Positions 16,751-24,465 of a stretch of 30,083 nucleotides of DNA are shown here, in pieces. The stretch spans positions 1 to 30,083 of the forward strand of contig JBDTWS010000027.1 of assembly GCA_040006575.1 (NCBI GenBank), written 5' to 3'. This stretch comes from UKL13-2 sp040006575. GTDB lineage: Bacteria; Pseudomonadota; Gammaproteobacteria; Burkholderiales; Usitatibacteraceae. Position 1 is the stretch's first letter. Each line of letters starts with the position of its first letter. The position numbers and the translations under genes were made by a program. The notes beneath the pieces were generated by a model that searched no databases, was not told the DNA's origin, and was given only the letters and a program-made list of their open reading frames with translations.

Positions 16751-17011
16751 GGGGCAAACTTTCAAACTTGCGGATTTTTGGCGACGGGAATCAAGTTGCG
16801 TATTTTATCGGATTCGGCCTTGCAACCCGGGCACATCGGTATCAAATATACGTGCACCTTGGTACAATCCTGTTCAATAAATAATTATTCAAATCAACCG
16901 GTTCTGTATTGCCGTCATGCGCTTGTACAGTGCATTTGCACATCAGGGTGCAGGCATGCCGCCTTCGCGTATTACGTCGAATGCGCAATCCAGGACACGA
17001 AAAAGCTTTAG
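16751..17011. promoter_or_regulatory. Divergent apbC/metG promoter region
   Basis: This 261-bp spacer separates two divergent genes and must hold both promoters. It contains an AT-rich block with the palindrome AATAATTATT (about 16880-16890), unlike the GC-rich surroundings. A plus-strand TACAAT near 16863 could be a -10 for metG, but no good -35 lies 16-18 nt before it. For apbC, GATAAAATAC on the minus strand near 16801-16810 is a -10-like candidate, also without a clear -35. GTGCATTTGCAC (16930-16941) is a short inverted repeat in the metG leader. Confidence 0.35.
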
Positions 17012-19144
17012 ATGCCCCGCAAATTATTCGTAACGACCGCGTTGCCCTACGCCAATGGCCCGTTTCACATCGGCCACATGATGGAGTACATCCAGGCCGA
17101 TATCTGGGTGCGATTCCAGCGCATGCAAGGGCACGAGGTGCATTTCGTCTGTGCCGATGACACGCATGGCGCGCCGATCATGCTCAATGCGGAAAAGCTG
17201 GGTATCACGCCCGAGCAGCTGATCGAGCAGGTCAGCAACGAGCACAAGGCCGACTGGCCCAAATTCCACATCAGTTTCGATCACTGGCATTCCACGCATT
17301 CGCCGGAAAACGTCGAGCTCGCCCAGGGCATTTACAAGAAACTGAAGGCCGCCAAGCTGATCGCGACGAAAGAGATCGAGCAGTTCTTCGATCCGGTCAA
17401 GGGCATGTTCCTCGCCGACCGCTACATCAAGGGCGAGTGTCCCAAGTGTGGCACCAAGGACCAGTACGGCGATTCGTGCGAGAACTGCGGCGCGGTCTAT
17501 GCACCGACTGACCTGAAGAATCCCTACTCGACGCTCACCGGCGCGAAACCGGTATTGAAAACGTCGGAGCATTTCTTCTTCAAGCTGTCGGACAAGAAAT
17601 GCGTGCAGTTCCTGCAGGAATGGACACAGGCGACACCCCTGCAAAGCGAAGTAGTTAACAAGCTCGCAGAGTGGCTCGGTGACGGTGGCAAGAACTTCAA
17701 CGACTGGGACATTTCGCGCGATTCACCTTACTTCGGCATCGAGATCCCTGATGCGCCGGGCAAATATTTTTACGTCTGGCTCGATGCGCCGGTGGGCTAT
17801 CTCGCCAGCCTGAAAGCGTACTTTGACCTCGGCAAGGCGAAAGCCAACGGCGAGAAGCGAACCTTCGATGAATTCATGGCTGACGACAGCGTCGAGCAAT
17901 ACCATTTCATCGGCAAGGACATCACCTATTTCCACACCCTGTTCTGGCCGGCGATGCTGCACTTCGCCGGGCGCAAGGTGCCGAACAATGTGTTCGTGCA
18001 CGGTTTCATCCAGATCACCGGCGAGAAGATGTCCAAGTCGCGCGGCGTCGGTTTCGGCCCGACCAAATATATTGATGTAGGCCTGAATCCTGAATGGCTG
18101 CGCTACTACATTGCCGCCAAGCTGAACGACAAGGTCGAGGACATCGATTTCAATCCTGATGATTTCCTCACCCGCGTCAACAGCGACCTGATCGGCAAAT
18201 ACGTCAACATCGCCAGCCGCGCGGCCGGATTCATAGCCAAGAAATTCGACGGCAAGCTGGGCAAGCCGCAGTTGCCGAAGGAGATCGCTGCGGAATTTGC
18301 CGGCGCCGGTGAAGAAATCGCGGGTTATTTCGACGGCCGGGAATTCGGCAAGGCCATCCGCAAGATCATGGCGCTGGCTGACCTGGCCAACCAGTTTGTC
18401 GATGCCAACAAGCCCTGGGAACTGGCGAAACAGGAAGGGAAAGATGCCGAACTGCTGACGGTGTGCTCCACGGCGGTCGCCATGTTCCGCGATCTCACCG
18501 TGTATTTGGCGCCCGTACTGCCCGAACTTGCGGCGAAGGCCGGCGAGATGTTCAACTTCGACGCCTTCGACTGGAAATCCACGTCAAAGCCATTGAAGGA
18601 AGGCCACGAGATCAAGCCGTACAAACATCTCATGGGCCGGGTCGATCCGAAGCAGATCGACGCCCTGATGGAGCCGCCGAAAGAAGTTGTTGAAGCCAAG
18701 CCTGCAAAGGCGGACAACAAGCCCGCCAATGGCTCTGGTGCGGATAGCCCTGCGACCGTTGCCGAATTCACACTGCAGCCGGTCGAGCCGCCCAAGCCCA
18801 TCGTCATCGCGCCGATAGCCGAAACCATTTCCATCGATGATTTCGGCCGCCTCGATTTGCGCGTCGCGAAAATCCTCGACGCTGAACTGGTCGTCGAGGC
18901 CGACAAATTGCTCAAGCTCACGCTGGACCTGGGCATCGAGACACGCACCGTGTTCGCTGGTATCCGCTCGGCGTACAACCCGAAGGATCTGGTCGGACGC
19001 CTGACCGTCATGGTCGCCAACCTCGCGCCGCGCAAAATGCGTTTCGGCGAATCGCAGGGCATGGTGCTGGCAGCCGGTGATGGCACCGGCATTTACCTGC
19101 TCTCACCTGACTCCGGGTCAGTGCCGGGAATGCGCATCAAATGA
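17012..19144 (+). CDS. metG: Methionyl-tRNA synthetase, long form with C-terminal tRNA-binding domain
   Basis: This 710-aa class I synthetase charges tRNA-Met. The catalytic domain has PYANGPFHIGH with H19-I-G-H22 and the K339-M-S-K-S343 loop. The zinc knuckle keeps all four cysteines (C143, C146, C156, C159: CPKC...CENC). The helical anticodon-binding domain spans about 350-545. A variable Lys/Ala/Pro-rich linker (about 565-600) leads to an OB-fold Trbp111-like domain (about 606-710, starting ISIDDFGRLDLRVAKI) that dimerises and binds tRNA. The length fits the E. coli-type enzyme. No clear Shine-Dalgarno precedes the ATG. It is divergent from apbC and probably leads the unit that runs to acylphosphatase. 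Confidence 0.97.
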   Translation: MPRKLFVTTALPYANGPFHIGHMMEYIQADIWVRFQRMQGHEVHFVCADDTHGAPIMLNAEKLGITPEQLIEQVSNEHKADWPKFHISFDHWHSTHSPENVELAQGIYKKLKAAKLIATKEIEQFFDPVKGMFLADRYIKGECPKCGTKDQYGDSCENCGAVYAPTDLKNPYSTLTGAKPVLKTSEHFFFKLSDKKCVQFLQEWTQATPLQSEVVNKLAEWLGDGGKNFNDWDISRDSPYFGIEIPDAPGKYFYVWLDAPVGYLASLKAYFDLGKAKANGEKRTFDEFMADDSVEQYHFIGKDITYFHTLFWPAMLHFAGRKVPNNVFVHGFIQITGEKMSKSRGVGFGPTKYIDVGLNPEWLRYYIAAKLNDKVEDIDFNPDDFLTRVNSDLIGKYVNIASRAAGFIAKKFDGKLGKPQLPKEIAAEFAGAGEEIAGYFDGREFGKAIRKIMALADLANQFVDANKPWELAKQEGKDAELLTVCSTAVAMFRDLTVYLAPVLPELAAKAGEMFNFDAFDWKSTSKPLKEGHEIKPYKHLMGRVDPKQIDALMEPPKEVVEAKPAKADNKPANGSGADSPATVAEFTLQPVEPPKPIVIAPIAETISIDDFGRLDLRVAKILDAELVVEADKLLKLTLDLGIETRTVFAGIRSAYNPKDLVGRLTVMVANLAPRKMRFGESQGMVLAAGDGTGIYLLSPDSGSVPGMRIK

Positions 19145-19184
19145 AAGCAAAGTTGCGACGCGTTTTACTTCCGTTCCGGAGGCG

Positions 19185-19421
19185 ATGCCGCTAGGCACCG
19201 CCAACCGATCGGGGCGCCGCCACCTGCCCCGACCAAGCGACCGTCACGCACTGCCCCGCACCACACTGCTACTCGCAGTACTGCTAATGTTGACCGCATC
19301 AGGCTGCGCCACACCAAGCGTCACCAAAGAGACCGGGCGAAAGATGGATCCGCCGCTCGATGTCATCCTGTATTGCCTGTTGTCGCCCACCGATCGCATG
19401 TGCCGGGCACTCGCCAAATAG
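19185..19421 (+). CDS. Putative small lipoprotein
   Basis: No family is recognised. The 78-aa frame has a long basic n-region (about 26 residues with several Arg), a hydrophobic core TTLLLAVLLMLTASG and a lipobox A-S-G-C, after which the mature piece CATPSVTKETGRKMDPP would be only about 38 residues. GGAGG lies two bases before the ATG, which is closer than ideal. The n-region is unusually long for a lipoprotein signal, so the true start may be a non-ATG codon further in. It fits in the 320-nt gap between metG and the GGQ protein, in the same direction. A real gene is likely but not certain. Confidence 0.5.
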   Translation: MPLGTANRSGRRHLPRPSDRHALPRTTLLLAVLLMLTASGCATPSVTKETGRKMDPPLDVILYCLLSPTDRMCRALAK

Positions 19422-19467
19422 CAGTTGCAAAAGCGGTGCGCAGTCCATACCGCCGTACAATTCGCGG

Positions 19468-19842
19468 ATGCCACGCCTGATGCCACTCACCCTGCCGCCC
19501 TACTCGATCGAACGCGAAATACTCGAGCGTGAAATCGAGATCGACACGTATCGCGCTTCCGGTCCCGGTGGCCAGCACGTGAACAAAACCAATTCCGCCA
19601 TCCGCTTCACGCACCTCCCTTCAGGTGTCGTCGTGATCGCGCAGGATTCGCCGTCGCAATTCCGCAATCGTGAAATTGCCTTCGAGCGGCTGGTGGAGCG
19701 TTTGAAGAAACTGAATCACGTGCCGAAAAAACGCCTGGCGACCAAGCCCACACGTGCCTCGCAGGAACGCCGCATCGAAGCCAAGAAAACGCGCGCCACC
19801 GTGAAGTCGGTGCGCAGCAAGAAAATCCGGCACGACGAATGA
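19468..19842 (+). CDS. ArfB-like GGQ-domain peptidyl-tRNA hydrolase (ribosome rescue factor)
   Basis: This 124-aa protein carries the release-factor domain 3 alone. YRASGPGGQHVNKTNSAIRF contains the catalytic GGQ (34-36). The C-terminal tail is rich in Lys and Arg (KPTRASQERRIEAKKTRATV), as in ArfB/YaeJ, where such a tail enters the empty mRNA channel and lets the protein free stalled ribosomes. No codon-recognition domain is present. The core also resembles the RF-2-like family of stand-alone proteins, so the exact subfamily is open and I give no symbol. The ATG at 19468 has a weak ribosome binding site; the ATG at 19480 is possible. Acylphosphatase follows 16 nt downstream. Confidence 0.85.
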   Translation: MPRLMPLTLPPYSIEREILEREIEIDTYRASGPGGQHVNKTNSAIRFTHLPSGVVVIAQDSPSQFRNREIAFERLVERLKKLNHVPKKRLATKPTRASQERRIEAKKTRATVKSVRSKKIRHDE

Positions 19843-19858
19843 GCAGCAAGGGACGCAA

Positions 19859-20140
19859 GTGACGATTACCGTGCGCATCGAGATCACCGGCCGCGTGCAG
19901 GATGTCGGCTTTCGCGAGTCGATGCGCGCGGTGGCGCAGGCGCTGGAAGTCACGGGCTGGGTGCGCAATCGCGCCGACGGCAGTGTCGAGGCGGTATTGC
20001 AGGGCGCGGAAAACGATGTTGAGCGCCTGATTGCCTGGGCGCATAATGGCCCGCCCGGCGCCAACGTGAAATATGTGAACGCGATATTGATGGACAGCAG
20101 CGAGGAATTCATCGCCTTCACGCGTTGGCCTTCGGTTTAG
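19859..20140 (+). CDS. Acylphosphatase
   Basis: This 93-aa enzyme hydrolyses acyl phosphates such as acetyl- or carbamoyl-phosphate to a carboxylate and phosphate in the cytoplasm. The signature GRVQDVGFR (11-19) supplies the phosphate-binding loop and catalytic R19, and GWVRNRADGSVEAV (33-46) supplies N37. The start is GTG at 19859, with AAGGGA at a good distance upstream. It is the last gene before the intrinsic terminator at 20167-20190. Confidence 0.95.
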   Translation: MTITVRIEITGRVQDVGFRESMRAVAQALEVTGWVRNRADGSVEAVLQGAENDVERLIAWAHNGPPGANVKYVNAILMDSSEEFIAFTRWPSV

Positions 20141-20166
20141 CAAAATCCGAATACAAACTCCAGTAC

Positions 20167-20190
20167 TGGCGCGGCTCTCCGGCCATTTTT
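20167..20190 (+). terminator. Intrinsic terminator after acylphosphatase
   Basis: TGGC-g-CGG, loop CTCT, CCG-GCCA forms a seven-pair stem with one bulged G, followed directly by TTTTT (20186-20190). It lies 27 nt past the acylphosphatase stop and should end the metG-acylphosphatase unit, separating it from the cytochrome genes. Confidence 0.75.
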
Positions 20191-20281
20191 GACCTGTGAA
20201 CCGCACCCACGCTTGAGTTTTTAGGCCGGCACTCCCCAAAATTGCGACTTCCTCAATGAGTTTGCAATCGCGCATGCAAGA

Positions 20282-21031
20282 ATGACAGTCATGAACTCAT
20301 TGAAGCTTCTTGCGCTGTTCGTAGCACTCACCGTTTCCCTTTCCGCACGCGCCGCGGCCACGCCCGCACCTGACACGATGAGCGAGCGCGCCAAGCCTTG
20401 CCTCGCCTGTCACGCATCCGAGGGCCGCAAGGCTCGCGACGAATACTATCCGCGCCTGGCCGGCAAACCCGCCGGCTACCTGTTCAACCAGATGACGCAT
20501 TTCCGCGACGGCCGGCGCCAGCACCGCGCGATGAGCCTGCTGATGGAAAAACTTTCCGACGATTACCTGCGCCAGCTCGCCGGCTATTTCTCGGGACTGC
20601 CGGCGCATTACGTTGCGCCGCAGGCACAGGGCACGATGGCACCGCCTCCGCTACTCACGCAAGGCGATACCGCCCGAAAAATTCCCGCCTGCATTGCCTG
20701 CCACGGCAAGGAATTTCTCGGCTCAGCGTTTACCGGACCGGATAAGCCCGCCATCCCCGGCCTGCTCGGGCTGCCGGCCGACTACATCAGCGCGCAGCTG
20801 GGTGCATGGAAAGTCGGCACACGCCTGGCTGCCGCACCTGATTGCATGGCCGACATCGCGAAAGCATTGAGCGCCGCCGAAGTCAGCACGATCGCGACAT
20901 GGCTGGCATCGCAGCCACTGCCGGCGGGCAGCCATCCCGCGAGCAGCATCGCCACAGACTTGCCGGTTCGTTGCGGCAGTGTCGATAGCGTTCAGGAAAT
21001 TCCCGCACCCGCACCGGCGGCAAAACCATGA
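20282..21031 (+). CDS. Dihaem cytochrome c, c4-like
   Basis: This 249-aa secreted electron carrier has a signal peptide (about 1-25, SLKLLALFVALTVSLSARAAA) and two CXXCH haem sites, C40-LAC-H44 and C137-IAC-H141. They lie in two similar halves (RLAGKPAGYLFNQMTHFRDG in the first; LLGLPADYISAQLGAWKVG in the second), as in cytochrome c4. The C-terminus ends in a Pro/Ala-rich tail (EIPAPAPAAKP). Two ATGs compete (20282 and 20291) and neither has a strong ribosome binding site. It overlaps the next gene by ATGA, so the two cytochromes are almost certainly co-translated and probably pass electrons between them. Confidence 0.9.
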   Translation: MTVMNSLKLLALFVALTVSLSARAAATPAPDTMSERAKPCLACHASEGRKARDEYYPRLAGKPAGYLFNQMTHFRDGRRQHRAMSLLMEKLSDDYLRQLAGYFSGLPAHYVAPQAQGTMAPPPLLTQGDTARKIPACIACHGKEFLGSAFTGPDKPAIPGLLGLPADYISAQLGAWKVGTRLAAAPDCMADIAKALSAAEVSTIATWLASQPLPAGSHPASSIATDLPVRCGSVDSVQEIPAPAPAAKP

Positions 21032-22305
21032 AGCGCCTGCTGACCATCGTGCTCACGGTCCTCGTGCTGATCGCCTGCGCGCTGGCGCTGGCAATCCTGA
21101 TGGGCGAACGCGAGGACGATTCCCCCGCTGTCGCCGCGATTGAAAAACCATCGCCCGAGCTTATCGCGCGCGGCGCCTATCTCGCGCAGGCCGGCAACTG
21201 CCTGGGCTGCCACACTACGCGCGGCGGCCAGCCTTATGCGGGCGGTCGCGAGCTGCCTACGCCGTTCGGCACATTCGTCACGCCCAACATCACGTCCGAC
21301 AAGGAGAGTGGCATCGGCAGCTGGACCTCACAGGATTTCTGGCGCGCGCTGCACTACGGAAAAAGCCGCGATGGCCGCGTGCTCTATCCCGCATTCCCCT
21401 ATACCGAATACACGCGGATAAAACGCGAGGATGCGGATGCGATGTTCGCATTCCTGCAAACCATCGCGCCGGCAACACAGAAATCCGCCGCCGATCGGCT
21501 GGACTTTCCGTATAGCGTTCGTCCGCTGCTTTACGTCTGGCGCGCGCTTTATTTCAAGCCCGGCATTTATGCGCCCATCCCCGCGCAGAGCGAAGAATGG
21601 AATCGCGGTGCGTACCTGGTGCAGGGTCTTGGCCATTGCAACGCGTGTCACTCCACACGTAACGCGCTGGGTGCGGCAGGTGGTGCTGCGCTGGGAGGCG
21701 GCCAGGTCGCAGGACGCAGCTGGTACGCGCCTTCGCTCACATCGGACAGCGAGGCCGGCAGCGGCGCACGCACCAACGAAGAAACGATGCGACTGCTTTC
21801 GACAGGGCTTGCCGACAAGGGTGCTGCCGCAGGCCCCATGAGCGAGGTGATTTCGCAGAGCCTGCAGCATTTGAATCCCGCCGACCTGAGAGCGATGGCG
21901 GTTTACCTGAAATCACTTTCATCACCTTCCCCCGCGAAGACGACAACCGCGCCAACGTTCACCGCAGAAGTGCAGGCGCGCATCGACAAGGGCGCAAGGA
22001 TTTACGAGAAGGAATGCAAGGATTGCCACGGCGGATCTGGCAAGGGCAACGCCGGCGCGTATCCGGCACTGGCGGGAAATCCTGGCGTCACGCTGGCCTC
22101 ACCCGTCAACACCATTCGCAGCGTGCTTGATGGCGGCTTCGTGCCCGTGACTAAAGCCAACCCGCGGCCCTACGGCATGCCGCCGTTCGCGCAGTCATTG
22201 AGCAACGAGGAAATCGCGCAGGTGGTTTCGTTTATCCGCAACGCCTGGGGCAACCAGGCGAGCGTGGTATCTGCCGTCCAGGTGGACAAAAGCGGAAGCG
22301 ACTGA
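21028..22305 (+). CDS. Trihaem cytochrome c, alcohol/sugar dehydrogenase subunit type
   Basis: This 425-aa protein has an uncleaved or signal-type N-terminal helix (about 4-25) and three CXXCH sites: C58-LGC-H62, C204-NAC-H208 and C330-KDC-H334. The layout and segments such as GRELPTPFGTFVTPNIT (73-89), YPAFPYTEYTRI and MPPFAQSLSNEEIAQVVSFIR match the membrane cytochrome subunit of periplasmic alcohol, gluconate or aldehyde dehydrogenases, which passes electrons to quinone or oxidase. No dehydrogenase subunit gene is beside it, so its donor is unknown. The start ATG overlaps the stop of the c4-like gene. A hairpin formed partly by its last codons separates it from the convergent TetR gene. 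Confidence 0.92.
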   Translation: MKRLLTIVLTVLVLIACALALAILMGEREDDSPAVAAIEKPSPELIARGAYLAQAGNCLGCHTTRGGQPYAGGRELPTPFGTFVTPNITSDKESGIGSWTSQDFWRALHYGKSRDGRVLYPAFPYTEYTRIKREDADAMFAFLQTIAPATQKSAADRLDFPYSVRPLLYVWRALYFKPGIYAPIPAQSEEWNRGAYLVQGLGHCNACHSTRNALGAAGGAALGGGQVAGRSWYAPSLTSDSEAGSGARTNEETMRLLSTGLADKGAAAGPMSEVISQSLQHLNPADLRAMAVYLKSLSSPSPAKTTTAPTFTAEVQARIDKGARIYEKECKDCHGGSGKGNAGAYPALAGNPGVTLASPVNTIRSVLDGGFVPVTKANPRPYGMPPFAQSLSNEEIAQVVSFIRNAWGNQASVVSAVQVDKSGSD

Positions 22306-22320
22306 ACGTCGCTTCCCGCT
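22291..22320. terminator. Hairpin between the convergent cytochrome and TetR genes
   Basis: AGCGGAAGCGAC (22291-22302), a five-base loop, and GTCGCTTcCCGCT (22308-22320) form a twelve-pair stem with one bulged C. It spans both stop codons (22303-22305 on plus, 22319-22321 on minus). It has no T-tract on either side, so it may act as a transcript-end stabiliser or a Rho-linked end, not as a classic intrinsic terminator. Confidence 0.5.
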
Positions 22321-23026
22321 AGGCGGCCGCCGCTGTTTTCGTCACCGGCGGATAGACACACAGGAATGCATCCACCGCGCGCTGCACATGCTCCGCACGC
22401 CATTTGCGCGAGAGGCGTTCACCATCGCCGAATGCGGCAATGGTGCGCAACTGTCCCTGCACCAGCGTGAGGAATAATTCTGCGGCGATGGCCGGTTCTG
22501 CAACTTGAATCCGACCCGACGATGACAGTTCGGCGAAATAATCGGACAGGCGTTGCAGGAAAGCCTTCAAGCCATTGGCCAGCACTGTCCTGCGCACCGA
22601 GGGAAACTTCGGTCCCTCATGCACCGCCAGGCGGTAAACCGCCAGCGCATCCTCGGACAGCATATGAGCCTGCATGCGCTTGGCCAGCGCCAGCAATTCG
22701 CCGGAAATATCCGGGATACGCGTCTTGCTGTGGATGATGTTGGTGAACATGGCGGCCGCGCGGCGATTCATGACGGCTTCGAACAACTCGTCCTTGGTGC
22801 CGTACTCCGCGTACAACGTCGCCAATGAGCCCCCCGCCCGGCGCACGATTTCATTCACGCTGGTACCGGCGAAACCGCGCTCGAGAAACAATTCCTGCGC
22901 GACTTCGACAAAGCGCTGGCAGCGATTTTCGAATTGTTGCTCGCGTACATTCGGCCGCACAGCACGGCGTCCTCCACTGCGACCAGCACTGGCGATGGTC
23001 GCAGCCGGAATCTTCCTGAAGCTCAT
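22319..23026 (-). CDS. TetR/AcrR-family repressor, probable regulator of the efflux operon
   Basis: This 235-aa regulator has a basic N-terminal extension (1-36) and a TetR helix-turn-helix (about 39-85, including AQELFLERGFAGTSVNEIVR and LATLYAEYGTKDELFEAVM). The C-terminal ligand domain is of the AefR-like (TetR_C_7) type. It is the last gene of the efflux operon: its ATG overlaps the TGA of the outer-membrane factor gene (ATGA). Efflux regulators are more often divergent at the 5' end. Being the last gene would make it rise together with the pump and give negative feedback if it represses the operon. The probable binding site is the tandem palindrome at 28932-28977. That link is inference. 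Confidence 0.9.
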   Translation of the reverse strand: MSFRKIPAATIASAGRSGGRRAVRPNVREQQFENRCQRFVEVAQELFLERGFAGTSVNEIVRRAGGSLATLYAEYGTKDELFEAVMNRRAAAMFTNIIHSKTRIPDISGELLALAKRMQAHMLSEDALAVYRLAVHEGPKFPSVRRTVLANGLKAFLQRLSDYFAELSSSGRIQVAEPAIAAELFLTLVQGQLRTIAAFGDGERLSRKWRAEHVQRAVDAFLCVYPPVTKTAAAA

Positions 23027-24465
23027 GGCGTTGCCTTGCCGTCCAGGCTCGCCGAATTCCAGCCGCCACCCAGCGACTTCATGAAATCCACCGAGTACGC
23101 CAGTCGCGACTGGCGATTGCGTACCAGCGCAAGTTCGGCGTCGTTGGCGGTGCGTTGCGCATCGAGCACATCGAGATAAGGCGAGTAGCCCGACTGATAG
23201 CGGATCTGCGCGAGTTCCAGCGAATTGCGCGCGGCGTTCACCCGCGCCTGCAAATCACCCTCGGTCAATTCCGACTGGCGCACATTGGTGATGGCATCGG
23301 CCACTTCGCGGAAGGCGATGGCGACCGTGCGCTGGTAGGCGAACAGCGACCGCTGCTGCCGCGATTCCACCTGTGCCACCTTGGCAAGGCCGCGGCCCGC
23401 GTCGAAGATCGGCAGCGTAAGGCCGAAACCTGCAGACCAGATACGGCCGCCGCCGCTGAGGAGATCCTGCAGCGCCGCGCTCTGGCCGCCGTAGAACCCG
23501 GTCAACGACAGCGTCGGAAACAGCGCCGCTTTTGCGACACCAATCTGTGCATTGGCGGCAACGAGGTTCTGCTCGGCGACACGCACATCCGGACGGCGGT
23601 CGAGCAAGGCCGAGGGCAATCCCGTCGGCGGCACGGGCGGAATGGGCAATGACTGGATATCGCCACGCGGAATGCGCAGGTCCGCATTCACGGTGATCAA
23701 TGCGAGCTGGTGTTCAGCGACGATGCGTTGCCGCTCCAGCTCTTTCACCTGTGCGGCGAGATCGGCGCGCGCACCTTCGGCCTGGTTGACGTCGAGGTCA
23801 GAGGACAGCCCGGCGGCCGAACGATCACGCGCCACGCCGAGCGATTCTTCACGGGCCTTCAGGCTGCTCAGTGACGCGGTGATTTGTGCGTCCAGCGAGC
23901 GCAAGGTGAAATAGGTTTGCACCGTCGTGCTCACCATCGATAGCGACACCACCTCACGGCCATACGCGCTGGCCAGCATCTGTGCGCGCGCCGCTTCGGT
24001 GGCGCGACGCAACTTTCCCCAGAAGTCGAGTTCGAACGCGGTCGAGGCAACAACGCGGCGTTCATTTCGCACCAGTGGCGAGATACTGGGCGTGGCCAAT
24101 TCGCTGCTCACACGGCTGCGCGTATCGGTCGCACCCAGGTCGATCTCGGGGAACAGGCTGGCATTGGCCTGGCGCAGCACGGCTTCGGCTTCTTCCAGTT
24201 GCGCGGCAGCGGTCTTGATATCGGTATTGCGGATGAACGCATCGGCGACCAGCTGGTTCAGTGTGGCGTCGTTGTACAGCGTCCACCAGTCGGCCGGGAT
24301 GGCACGGGTTGCATTGATGACGGGATTCACATTGTCCGGATAACTGGCCGGCATCGGCAGCACCGGCCGCTGGTAATCTGGACCGACCGCGCAACCACCC
24401 AGCGCCGTCATCGCGGCGGCCACGGCGACGACAAAAAATTGTTTGTTCATGCCAAAGGATTTCAT
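23023..24465 (-). CDS. Outer-membrane efflux channel, NodT/OprM family lipoprotein
   Basis: This 480-aa TolC-like channel completes the tripartite pump. It has a lipoprotein signal with lipobox ALGGC (C25), then AVGPDYQRPVLPMP, the usual NodT-family start. The two outer-membrane efflux repeats hold the helical hairpins (for example AAQLEEAEAVLRQANASLFP and VAEQNLVAANAQIGVAKAAL) and the motif LPSALLDRRPDV at the repeat junction. The ATG at 24465 overlaps the pump stop (ATGA) and has AGGA upstream; a second ATG at 24450 is less favoured. The stop overlaps the TetR start. It should sit in the outer membrane as a trimer. Confidence 0.95.
   Translation of the reverse strand: MKSFGMNKQFFVVAVAAAMTALGGCAVGPDYQRPVLPMPASYPDNVNPVINATRAIPADWWTLYNDATLNQLVADAFIRNTDIKTAAAQLEEAEAVLRQANASLFPEIDLGATDTRSRVSSELATPSISPLVRNERRVVASTAFELDFWGKLRRATEAARAQMLASAYGREVVSLSMVSTTVQTYFTLRSLDAQITASLSSLKAREESLGVARDRSAAGLSSDLDVNQAEGARADLAAQVKELERQRIVAEHQLALITVNADLRIPRGDIQSLPIPPVPPTGLPSALLDRRPDVRVAEQNLVAANAQIGVAKAALFPTLSLTGFYGGQSAALQDLLSGGGRIWSAGFGLTLPIFDAGRGLAKVAQVESRQQRSLFAYQRTVAIAFREVADAITNVRQSELTEGDLQARVNAARNSLELAQIRYQSGYSPYLDVLDAQRTANDAELALVRNRQSRLAYSVDFMKSLGGGWNSASLDGKATP

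Noticed and set aside
16820..16868. Sigma-70 promoter for metG using TTGCAA and TACAAT
   Set aside because: The spacing between the two boxes is far from 16-18 nt, so only the -10-like box is noted.
18325..19092. 255-aa minus-strand open frame
   Set aside because: It is antisense to the metG C-terminal domains and its Ser/Ala-rich low-complexity product matches nothing.
19141..19194. 17-codon frame starting with an ATGA overlap on the metG stop (MKAKLRRVLLPFRRRCR)
   Set aside because: It is very short and has no Shine-Dalgarno of its own; the ATGA probably arises by chance, though a coupled leader peptide cannot be excluded.
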